Positions 1 through 5,503 are shown, numbered from the stretch's first letter. The stretch: 6,556 nt of DNA from an uncultured Geobacteraceae bacterium (GCA_903879825.1 CAIRND010000468.1:1-6556), one strand, 5' to 3'. Made by a program: numbers and translations. The notes: generated by a model not told the origin, from the letters alone.

Positions 1-1
1 G

Positions 2-64
2 CATCGGGACGTATACAGCAAAAGCTGTACCAACTGTGATGCCAAGCGGTTATTTGTGAGCTAG
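2..64 (+). CDS. Possible C-terminal end of an unidentified plus-strand gene (partial)
   Basis: Frame 2 is open from the left edge to a TAG at 62-64 and would encode about 20 residues ending HRDVYSKSCTNCDAKRLFVS. The CTNC (C-x2-C) pair is the only motif and could be a metal-binding or redox knuckle, but no family can be named from so few residues. An open stretch of this length is easily found by chance, and two minus-strand frames are also open here. Support for a real gene end is indirect: non-coding, repeat-bearing sequence begins just after the stop, and a gene here would converge on the sigma-54 regulator, a setting where palindromic repeats often lie. No product is assigned. Confidence 0.22.
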   Translation, partial: HRDVYSKSCTNCDAKRLFVS

Positions 65-409
65 AACAGCAAATACCCCTTCAACTCCGGCTGGAAACTT
101 TTGTAAAGGGACGCTGGAGGAGGGAAGATGTAGAAAATATCAGCGTTGTCCGGTTAGAAAATTGCAAAAGCCCTAAAACCCTGCCTTATCCCCTCACCCG
201 GCCTTCGGCCACCCTCTCCCGGTGGTAGAGGGTATGTATTTTCCCTTCTCCATCAGGGAGAAGGTGCCCCGAAGGGGCGGATGAGGGGCGGTTTTGACTG
301 TTGTACAAACCATATACGGACATCACTGAATTGGAGCTCGCTGGAGGTTGGAAAGGGTGTGGCAGGAATGTTGTTATGTTACGTTATGGTAACAAATGTT
401 ACAGTTGCG
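65..409. other. Non-coding gap between the left-edge ORF and the sigma-54 regulator
   Basis: I see no convincing gene in this stretch. Short plus-strand frames opening at 281 and 301 run into the regulator coding sequence on the opposite strand and lack family similarity. The gap holds the palindromic repeat at 190-288 and the GTTAC/GTAAC cluster that starts at 377. Positions 65-189 show no recognisable structure. No hairpin followed by a T-run is visible as a classic intrinsic terminator for the regulator gene, which ends at 410; the repeat hairpins are the only candidates for ending transcription. Confidence 0.6.
190..288. repeat. 99-bp palindromic repeat with nested hairpins
   Basis: The outer arms, 190-220 and 256-288, are imperfect inverted copies: each reads CCCCTCA-CCG at its outer end, then a GC stem with a TTC loop, then a CTCTCCC-like end. 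Inside lie four local hairpins: GGCC-TTC-GGCC at 200-210, ACCCTCT/AGAGGGT at 211-217 and 227-233, CCTTCTCC/GGAGAAGG at 244-251 and 257-264, and GCCCC-GAA-GGGGC at 266-278. The wording (CCCTCACCC...CCCTCTCCC and its complement) resembles dispersed palindromic repeats common in proteobacterial genomes. No flanking target duplication is visible. It may stop transcription coming from the regulator side, but there is no T-run, so that role is inference. Confidence 0.75.
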
Positions 410-413
410 TTAC
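377..413. promoter_or_regulatory. Cluster of GTTAC/GTAAC half-sites, candidate operator
   Basis: Four copies of a 5-bp word lie in 37 bp: GTTAC at 378, GTAAC at 389, GTTAC at 398 and GTTAC at 409. Their starts are 11, 9 and 11 bp apart, so they fall close to one face of the helix. Two dyads result: TGTTAC-N6-GTAACA at 377-394 and GTAACA-AA-TGTTAC at 389-402, the latter perfect in its arms. The last copy overlaps the stop codon of the sigma-54 regulator. I cannot match it to a named regulator site; it could be an activator or repressor site or a transcript-end structure. Confidence 0.35.
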
Positions 414-1828
414 TTTTTGTCCATTTGCTTCATTTTTTGCCAGAGGGTTTTCCGGGAAATATTCAGCAATGCAGCTGCTTCAGCCTTGCGGCCGTTTGAA
501 CGGGTAAGAGCATCGAGGATGGCCAGTTGTTCGAAATTATCCCTGGCATGAGACAGGTCGCACGTTGAACCGATGGATGTCGCTCCCGGGTGACCGGGTT
601 GATCGCCGTTACTTTTGGCCGCGACGAAATCAGAGGGAAGGTCCTGAGGGTCAATGCTGGTGCCCTGGCTGAGGGCTACGGAACGTTCAATGGCATTTTC
701 AAGTTCCCGCACGTTGCCCGGATAGTCATGGGAAAGAAGCAGTGAGCGGGCCCCTTCGCTAATCCCCACGACCGGTTTGGTCATGGATTGAGCAAATCTG
801 CTAATGAAGAATTCGGCCAGCGGCAAAATATCCTCACTCCGTTCCCGCAGCGGTGGCACCTGAATCGATATTACATTTAACCGATAAAAAAGATCCTCAC
901 GGAAACGCCCCTGCGCCACGCGCATTTTCAAATTCTGATTGGTGGCGGCAATAATCCGGACATCCACTTTAATCTGTTTTTCACTTCCCAGCCGCACGAC
1001 AACCTTGTCCTGCAAAATCCGTAACAGTTTCGCCTGGGCGTTGGCCGGTAAATCTCCAATTTCATCCAGAAAAATGGTGCTGCCGTCGGCCTGCTCAAAT
1101 TTGCCCCGATGACTGGCGACGGCACCGGTGAAAGCGCCGCGTCCGTAGCCGAATAATTCTGATTCAACCAGGTTTTCCGGCAGGGCGGCACAGTTGACCG
1201 TAATCATCTGCTTCAAAGATCGCTTGCTGTTTTTGTGGATTGCTGCGGCGACAAGCTCTTTGCCGGTGCCACTTTCGCCGGTTATTAATACGGTGGAATC
1301 GAGCGGGGCTACCACGTTTATGGTGCGGAACACTTTGAGCATGGCGGTGCTGGCACCAACGAAGCCGTCAAAGCGTGAACCGAGATTCATGTTTTCGCGC
1401 AGGGCCTGATTTTCTTCCTTCAGGCGCTGCTTTTCGGTGACGTCGCGGCTTACGAGGAGAGTCCCAAGAAAGGAGCCACCCGGATGCCGTATAGGGTAAT
1501 AACTGTTCTCGAAGTATTTTCCCTTAACCTCGATAACTCTGCGTGAATGGCTGATGGAGCCGTTTTTCAGGTTCTCCAGTAACGTGTCGATACGATCTGC
1601 TGAATTGGGGGAATGGATGGCTGACAGGTTCCGGCCGATGAAGTTGGCGGCCGTGATCCCGCGTATTTTTTCTGCGGTATTATTGATGAAAACCAGGATC
1701 CCGTTGGCATCGGCGAAGATAATTCCTTCGCCCATGCTTTCAAGGATCGCCTGGTAGAATGATGGGATGTCGGCGCGTATGCTCACGGTTTCTCCGTAAC
1801 TCGAATTGACGTTACGAAAAGGTAACAT
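410..1828 (-). CDS. PAS-domain sigma-54-dependent transcriptional activator (enhancer-binding protein)
   Basis: This 472-residue protein is a bacterial enhancer-binding protein that would use ATP hydrolysis to open sigma-54 promoters. An N-terminal PAS fold (about residues 24-135) is followed by a short predicted coiled linker (135-147) and a complete AAA+ domain: Walker A GESGTGKE at 184-191, the sigma-54 contact loop GAFTGA at 231-236, Walker B TIFLDEIGD at 251-259, sensor I around ATN at 295-297, and YPGNVREL at 369-376. A Fis-type helix-turn-helix lies at about 443-467. There is no receiver domain, so control is by ligand or redox sensing through PAS, or by a partner, rather than by phosphorylation. 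All key residues are intact. It follows the stand-alone PAS gene and the nar transport genes on the same strand, so control of nitrate genes is the natural inference. The span given is the longest frame; a GTG at 1786 has a better ribosome site and would remove 14 residues without touching PAS. Confidence 0.93.
   Translation of the reverse strand: MLPFRNVNSSYGETVSIRADIPSFYQAILESMGEGIIFADANGILVFINNTAEKIRGITAANFIGRNLSAIHSPNSADRIDTLLENLKNGSISHSRRVIEVKGKYFENSYYPIRHPGGSFLGTLLVSRDVTEKQRLKEENQALRENMNLGSRFDGFVGASTAMLKVFRTINVVAPLDSTVLITGESGTGKELVAAAIHKNSKRSLKQMITVNCAALPENLVESELFGYGRGAFTGAVASHRGKFEQADGSTIFLDEIGDLPANAQAKLLRILQDKVVVRLGSEKQIKVDVRIIAATNQNLKMRVAQGRFREDLFYRLNVISIQVPPLRERSEDILPLAEFFISRFAQSMTKPVVGISEGARSLLLSHDYPGNVRELENAIERSVALSQGTSIDPQDLPSDFVAAKSNGDQPGHPGATSIGSTCDLSHARDNFEQLAILDALTRSNGRKAEAAALLNISRKTLWQKMKQMDKK
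1784..1796 (-). promoter_or_regulatory. Alternative GTG start with good ribosome-binding site for the sigma-54 activator
   Basis: On the minus strand CGGAG (1796-1792) lies 5 nt before a GTG codon (1786-1784), the fifteenth codon of the longest frame. The ATG at 1828 has only a weak GAGAG-like element upstream. The GTG start would give a 458-residue protein beginning MSIRADIPSF. I consider it at least as likely as the ATG. Confidence 0.5.
1795..1816. promoter_or_regulatory. Inverted repeat CGTAAC-N10-GTTACG at the start of the activator gene
   Basis: Six-base arms at 1795-1800 and 1811-1816 are perfectly inverted around an AATT-centred spacer, and another GTAAC follows at 1822-1826. This is the same word that is clustered beyond the 3' end of the gene at 377-413. 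If translation starts at the GTG at 1786, the dyad overlaps the ribosome site and leader, where a self-repressing operator would sit. If the ATG at 1828 is used, the dyad is inside the coding region and may be chance. Confidence 0.25.
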
Positions 1829-1872
1829 ACCGTGGAGCTCTCTGCACCTAAAAAGTCAGCAGTGCGGATAAA

Positions 1873-2313
1873 TCAGTGTGCTGCTGCCTCTTCAAGAACT
1901 TTGAGACGCTCTTTTAACGTTTTTTCTTTCTGCCAGCGGGCGGTGATGTCCCTGATTATCGCCCCGGTGCCACAGACAGCACCATCCTCACCCCGCACAA
2001 TGACCATGCTGAATTCAAGAGAAAGTCGGCTGCCGTCTTTTCTGATGCCGGGTGCCGCAAGAAGTTCTGTCCCATAGCGGGTCTCACCGCTTGCCATAAC
2101 TTTGTGATACCCCTCCCAATGTCTGCCGCGCAGGTTTTCCGGAATGATAAGGTCGAGACTTTTCCCTTCAGCTTCTTCTGCGGTATAGCCGAACATCGCC
2201 TCAGCCCCCTTGTTCCAGAGCCGGATGGCCCCTTCATGGTCGGCAAACATGATTGCATCGCTGTTTTCTTTTACTATCTGCTGGCTGAGCCATTCGAACG
2301 TCATATTTTGCAT
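1873..2313 (-). CDS. Stand-alone PAS/PAC domain protein
   Basis: This 146-residue soluble protein consists of one PAS fold (about residues 10-125) with a characteristic S-box: FGYTAEEAEGKSLDLIIPE at about 41-59, the block RKDGSRLSLEFSM at 91-103, and the PAC-like end IIRDITARWQKEK at 119-131. A charged helix (about 127-144, KTLKERLKVLEEAAA) probably forms a dimerising coiled coil. There is no kinase, cyclase or DNA-binding domain, so it must act through a partner; the PAS-sigma-54 activator 44 bp downstream is the obvious candidate. RHWEGYHKVMASGE at 64-77 resembles the histidine-bearing helix of haem PAS proteins such as FixL, but the spacing H-x-x-GY is that of ordinary PAS domains, so haem binding cannot be claimed. 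The start is well set: AAGGAG at 2326-2321 lies 7 nt upstream of the ATG. An 82-bp palindrome separates the gene from narK2. Confidence 0.88.
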   Translation of the reverse strand: MQNMTFEWLSQQIVKENSDAIMFADHEGAIRLWNKGAEAMFGYTAEEAEGKSLDLIIPENLRGRHWEGYHKVMASGETRYGTELLAAPGIRKDGSRLSLEFSMVIVRGEDGAVCGTGAIIRDITARWQKEKTLKERLKVLEEAAAH

Positions 2314-2348
2314 GGAGTTTCTCCTTTGTCAGATTGCGAACTTTACTG

Positions 2349-2430
2349 CAAATCCCCCTCAATCCCCCTTTCAAAAAGGGGGAGGCTATTAAGTCCCCCA
2401 CTTTTTGAAAGGGGGGTTAGGGGGGATTTG
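2349..2430. repeat. 82-bp near-perfect palindrome with C-rich arms
   Basis: Two 30-bp arms, 2349-2378 and 2401-2430, are inverted copies agreeing at 27 of 30 positions around a 22-bp centre. The inner 15 bp (CCCCCTTTCAAAAAG and its complement, 2364-2378 and 2401-2415) are perfect. The outer ends read CAAATCCCCC. C-rich palindromes with the CCCCCTTTCAAAAAG core are familiar dispersed repeats in several bacterial groups. It fills most of the 142-bp gap between narK2 and the PAS gene and would form a very stable RNA hairpin. There is no T-run after it on the minus strand, so it is not a standard terminator; partial termination or mRNA protection of the transporter message are possible. Confidence 0.8.
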
Positions 2431-2455
2431 ATTATATTGTGGCTATTGAATCCAA

Positions 2456-3832
2456 TCAGCACGGCATTTCGGCATTCTTGCGGGAATAGTACCACCAGGT
2501 CATGATAATGCAACTGAGGTAGAAAATTATGAAACCGTAGAGTGCTGCGTTCGGACTGCCGGTGGCAGCTATGGACGTTCCGAAGCTTTTGGGGATGAAG
2601 AACCCGCCATAGGCACCGAGGGCTCCGGCGAAACCGAGCGCGGCGGCGGCCTCTTTGGCTGCGTCAACGTTGATCTGCGTATCACTGCGGCCGGCGGCAG
2701 CCCGTTGGTGTTCCGTCATATAGATAACCGGAATCATACGAAAGGTTGAGGCGTTGCCGATGCCGGTTAACATGAAAAGTAACAGGAACATGATCAGAAA
2801 ACCCTGGAAGTTAGCAACCTGTCCGCTCTGGGGAATAAATGCCAGTACGCCGATGACGGCCAGTACCATACAGATAAAAGTCCAGAAGGTTACCCGTGCG
2901 CCGCCGAGTTTATCGGCAACCCAGCCGCCGATAGGGCGCGCAACGGCACCGACAAATGGGCCAAGAAAAGCGTAGGCGGTCGGGTCTACACCGGGAAAGA
3001 GTTTTTTTGTGAGCAGGGCGAAACCGGCGGAAAAACCGATGAACGAGCCGAACGTGCCGAGGTAGAGCCAGCACATGAGCCAGTTATGTTTCCGCTTGAA
3101 GATCACCGCCTGATCGGAAAATGAAGCCTTGGCAGATGCGATGTCGTTCATGCCGAACCAGGCGGCAATGGTCGCGGCGACAATAAATGGCACCCAGACG
3201 AAGCCGGCATTTTGCAGCCACATCTGTTTGGTGACCCCCGCTTTTACCCACACCTGAGGTTCACCACCCAGTGCGCCAAACAGGCCCATGGTAATGACGA
3301 GTGGTACCAGGAACTGCATCACTGACACCCCCAGATTTCCCAGACCGGCATTGAGTCCGAGGGCTGTTCCCTTCTGGGCTTTGGGGTAGAAGAAGCTGAT
3401 ATTTGACATGCTTGACGAAAAATTGCCGCCACCAAACCCGCACAGTAGAGCGAGTATGAGCATGGTTGTGTAGCTGGTGGCAGGGTCCTGCACGGCAAAT
3501 CCGATGCCGATGGCTGGCACAAGCAGCGAAGCGGTGGAGAGGGCCGTCCACTTGCGTCCGCCAAAAATCGGTACCATGAAGGAATAAAAAATGCGCAGTG
3601 TCGATCCGGAGAGCGCCGGCAGTGCTGCCAGCCAGAAAAGCTGGTTCGGTGAGAACTTAAAGCCGATATCGGGGAGTTTAACCACGACCATTGACCAGAC
3701 CATCCAGACCGAAAAGGCAAGCAGCAGTGCCGGGATTGATATCCACAGGTTGCGGGTGGCGATTGACTTGCCGGTCTTTTCCCAGAAATCTTTATCTTCC
3801 GGATTCCATTCTGTTATTACGCGAGATGACAT
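2456..3832 (-). CDS. narK2: NarK2-type nitrate/nitrite transporter (MFS, NNP family)
   Basis: This 458-residue inner-membrane protein is the closest relative in the window of E. coli NarK, a nitrate/nitrite exchanger, and is about the same length. The N-terminus (VITEWNPEDKDFWEKTGKSIATRNLWISIPALLLAF) follows the E. coli protein almost word for word. The substrate-binding arginines correspond to R80 (in TLRIFYSFMVPIFGGRKW) and R299 (in ARPIGGWVADKLGGAR), equivalent to R89 and R305 of E. coli NarK. The nitrate signatures are GLNAGLGNLGVS at 159-170 and GFAGALGAYGGFFIPK at 400-415. Twelve membrane segments are expected and no insert is seen. AAGGAG at 3844-3839 lies 6 nt before the ATG, and the gene begins 28 bp after narK1, so the pair is probably one transcript. 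Its likely job is exporting the nitrite made by NarG in exchange for nitrate. Assignment to the NarK2 type is by sequence resemblance recalled from the family. Confidence 0.95.
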   Translation of the reverse strand: MSSRVITEWNPEDKDFWEKTGKSIATRNLWISIPALLLAFSVWMVWSMVVVKLPDIGFKFSPNQLFWLAALPALSGSTLRIFYSFMVPIFGGRKWTALSTASLLVPAIGIGFAVQDPATSYTTMLILALLCGFGGGNFSSSMSNISFFYPKAQKGTALGLNAGLGNLGVSVMQFLVPLVITMGLFGALGGEPQVWVKAGVTKQMWLQNAGFVWVPFIVAATIAAWFGMNDIASAKASFSDQAVIFKRKHNWLMCWLYLGTFGSFIGFSAGFALLTKKLFPGVDPTAYAFLGPFVGAVARPIGGWVADKLGGARVTFWTFICMVLAVIGVLAFIPQSGQVANFQGFLIMFLLLFMLTGIGNASTFRMIPVIYMTEHQRAAAGRSDTQINVDAAKEAAAALGFAGALGAYGGFFIPKSFGTSIAATGSPNAALYGFIIFYLSCIIMTWWYYSRKNAEMPC

Positions 3833-3860
3833 TAGTGTCTCCTTGATAAAGCATAAAGTG

Positions 3861-5369
3861 TTAAAGCGGTATGTTTACGGTCTCTTCTTCGATCTTGCGC
3901 ATATCTTTCGGGTGTTTCTCCGACATCATCTTTTTGACCACATAATTCAATGACACCAGGCAGATCAGTGACAGGGCGCACATAAACATCCAGCAACTGC
4001 TCCAGAGGCCGGTGCCTTCCAGCAGGTACCCAAAAAGGATCGGACAGACAAAACCGCCCAGGCCTCCAATGACCCCTACCATCCCTCCGACAACGCCAAC
4101 CTCGTCCGGAAAATAATCCGGAATCAGCTTGTAAACCGCCGCCTTGCCGATCCCCCAGATACTGCCGAGAACCAGAACCAGAACTGCGAATATCCACACA
4201 TTGGCCTGGAAGAAGATTCGTGTCACCCCTTTGGCAAGCAGCTCTTTCTTCTTCACCGTCTGCCCGGCAACGACAACCGGTTCTTGCCAGGTCAGTTTGT
4301 TGGGGAAAACTAGCGTTTGGTCATTGTAATTCTCGATAGTCCCCGGCTTTACCTTTAACGGGTATGACTGCTCCCCCACAACAATGGCTGTGGACGTCAC
4401 CTCTTTTACTACCCCGCTCCGTTTGGCCATGATTCCGCGACCGGGTGAATAAATTTCCATCTTCGGGACGATGATCATCAGGCTTATCAGGGTTGATGCT
4501 CCCAGCACCCAGTACATGATCTGGCGGCCGCCGTATTTATCTGACATCCATCCCCCCAAGGCGCGAATAACCCCTGATGGAAGGCTGAACATTGAGGCAA
4601 ACAGACCTGCGGTGACGAGTGGCAGGTAATAGACGTTGACAAAATAGGGCACGAGCCACTGAGAAAAGGCGACAAAACAGCCGAACACCAGAAAATAGTA
4701 CATGCCGAAACGCCAGACACGGGCGTGTTTCAAAGGCACCAGCATCTGAATGAACGTTTTGCTGGAACTGGCCGGTTTTTTGTTCTCGCTGAAGAGGAGA
4801 AAAATTACCCCCATCGCTGCAAGAATCAGGGCGTAATAGACCGGAAGCTGCCGCCATCCCTCAATATTGGCGCCATTGTTAGTCAGTTTGTTAAGCATGG
4901 TCGGGGCAAATAAAGTGGTGAGGGCCGCTCCGGCGTTTCCGGCGCCAAAGATTCCCAGTGCTGTCCCTTGTCGCTCACGGGAATACCAGACCGAGGTGAA
5001 GGCGATGCCGATGGAAAAGCTGACGCCGGCCAGTCCAAAACCGAAACTGCACAGGGCAAAAGAATAAAAGCTGTCGGCCTTTGAGAGCAGGTACATCGGG
5101 ATGGCACAGAGAAAGAGCAGCGCTCCGAAAATCGGTTTGCCGCCGTACTTATCGGTCAGCATGCCGGCGGGAAGGCGGAACAGTGACCCGGTAAGGACCG
5201 GAATACCCAACAGCCAGCCGATCTGCACCGGACCCCAGTTGAATACCTGGTTATCCACCAGAAAGGTGACGAGGACGCCGTTGAACATCCAGGCGCCGAA
5301 ACAGACCGTGAACGCCAGCGTGTTGAGAAAAAGAATCTTATGCGATTTCAGTGTGGCAACTTCCAACAT
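3861..5369 (-). CDS. narK1: NarK1-type nitrate transporter (MFS, NNP family) with an inserted beta-rich domain
   Basis: From the ATG at 5369 this is a 502-residue MFS transporter of the nitrate/nitrite porter family. In this numbering the conserved arginines are R65 (LTGSLFRLPAGMLTDKYGGK) and R269 (LPSGVIRALGGWMSDKYGGR), nitrate signature 1 is IFGAGNAGAALT at about 140-151, and signature 2 is GVVGGMVGVIGGLGGF from about 425. NarK1-type members are thought to be nitrate/proton symporters, complementing the NarK2 exchanger encoded next. About 80 residues (about 305-386) are inserted between two membrane segments, probably the periplasmic TM9-TM10 loop; this explains the length compared with the 458-residue neighbour. 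I chose the 5369 start because GGAAGGGA lies 7 nt upstream and the transporter similarity begins with MLEVATLKSHKILFLNTLAF. An upstream ATG at 5447 would add 26 residues that read through the inverted repeat and look non-coding. It is separated from narI by 232 bp, so it may have its own promoter. Confidence 0.93.
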   Translation of the reverse strand: MLEVATLKSHKILFLNTLAFTVCFGAWMFNGVLVTFLVDNQVFNWGPVQIGWLLGIPVLTGSLFRLPAGMLTDKYGGKPIFGALLFLCAIPMYLLSKADSFYSFALCSFGFGLAGVSFSIGIAFTSVWYSRERQGTALGIFGAGNAGAALTTLFAPTMLNKLTNNGANIEGWRQLPVYYALILAAMGVIFLLFSENKKPASSSKTFIQMLVPLKHARVWRFGMYYFLVFGCFVAFSQWLVPYFVNVYYLPLVTAGLFASMFSLPSGVIRALGGWMSDKYGGRQIMYWVLGASTLISLMIIVPKMEIYSPGRGIMAKRSGVVKEVTSTAIVVGEQSYPLKVKPGTIENYNDQTLVFPNKLTWQEPVVVAGQTVKKKELLAKGVTRIFFQANVWIFAVLVLVLGSIWGIGKAAVYKLIPDYFPDEVGVVGGMVGVIGGLGGFVCPILFGYLLEGTGLWSSCWMFMCALSLICLVSLNYVVKKMMSEKHPKDMRKIEEETVNIPL

Positions 5370-5376
5370 CGGCAAG

Positions 5377-5384
5377 TCCCTTCC
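5377..5384 (-). promoter_or_regulatory. Ribosome-binding site that sets the narK1 start
   Basis: GGAAGGGA (minus strand, 5384-5377) lies 7 nt before the ATG at 5369-5367. It supports the shorter protein over the in-frame ATG at 5447, whose upstream sequence is the octamer repeat and holds no ribosome site. Confidence 0.7.
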
Positions 5385-5406
5385 GAATAAATTGATTTCT
5401 GAACCA

Positions 5407-5420
5407 GCAAAGCTGGAACC
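5407..5420 (-). promoter_or_regulatory. Candidate sigma-54 (-24/-12) promoter in front of narK1
   Basis: On the minus strand GG (5420-5419) is followed after exactly 10 bp by GC (5408-5407) in the sequence GGTTCCAGCTTTGC, followed by T. The -12 part TTTGCT fits the TTGCW consensus well; the -24 part GGGTTC keeps the essential GG but departs from TGGCAC. Transcription would begin near 5395, leaving a leader of about 26 nt before the ATG at 5369. Its interest comes from the sigma-54 activator encoded downstream. The same bases form a small hairpin, CCAGC-AAA-GCTGG at 5404-5416, which may be the true reason for the pattern. Confidence 0.28.
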
Positions 5421-5456
5421 CCAAAAACGTTTCACGCAACGGCGCAACGTCGCAAC

Positions 5457-5485
5457 GTTTTAAAAACAGGAATAAAACAAGCCAA
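5457..5485 (-). promoter_or_regulatory. Weak candidate sigma-70-type promoter for narK1
   Basis: On the minus strand TTGGCT (5485-5480) and TAAAAC (5462-5457) are 17 bp apart, each matching 4 of 6 consensus bases. Transcription would begin near 5450 and the leader would run through the left arm of the inverted repeat. The match is modest and the region is AT-rich, so it could be chance. Confidence 0.22.
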
Positions 5486-5490
5486 CCTTT

Positions 5491-5503
5491 TTGGTTAAAC
5501 CAA
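5491..5503. promoter_or_regulatory. Perfect dyad TTGGTT-A-AACCAA, candidate operator
   Basis: The 13-bp sequence has 6-bp perfect inverted arms about one central base. It lies just upstream (on the minus strand) of the possible -35 element at 5485-5480, a usual place for a regulator of narK1. It does not match the FNR site TTGAT-N4-ATCAA. No regulator is assigned. Confidence 0.3.

Noticed and set aside
14..29. Perfect hairpin TACAGC-AAAA-GCTGTA at the left edge.
   Set aside because: It is short, has no T-run and overlaps a possible coding end; no function can be argued.
26..46. Minus-strand TTGGCAT-N5-TTGGT, similar to a sigma-54 promoter, pointing off the left edge.
   Set aside because: The nearly invariant GC of the -12 element is GG here, and the sequence overlaps a possible plus-strand coding end. 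There is no gene start with a ribosome site in view; the only ATG (4-2) has none.
281..507. Plus-strand open frames of about 70 codons at 281-499 and 301-507.
   Set aside because: They start in or beside the palindromic repeat, run antisense over the Fis-type C-terminus of the activator and have no recognisable domain; they are antisense artefacts.
1873..2313. Haem-binding PAS similar to FixL, from RHWEGYHKVM.
   Set aside because: FixL has H-D-G-Y; this protein has H-x-x-G-Y, which is common in PAS domains that do not bind haem. It is left as a possibility to test, not a call.
2104..2505. Plus-strand 133-codon open frame over the PAS gene and palindrome.
   Set aside because: It is antisense to a clear PAS domain, reads through the C-rich repeat (giving low-complexity SPPLF-type residues) and then into the narK2 3' end.
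3319..3720. 133-codon minus-strand frame inside narK2, and similar long frames inside narK1 and narI.
   Set aside because: All are out-of-frame shadows of genes with strong family similarity; their composition is Pro/Ser/Arg-rich as expected for shifted GC-rich codons.
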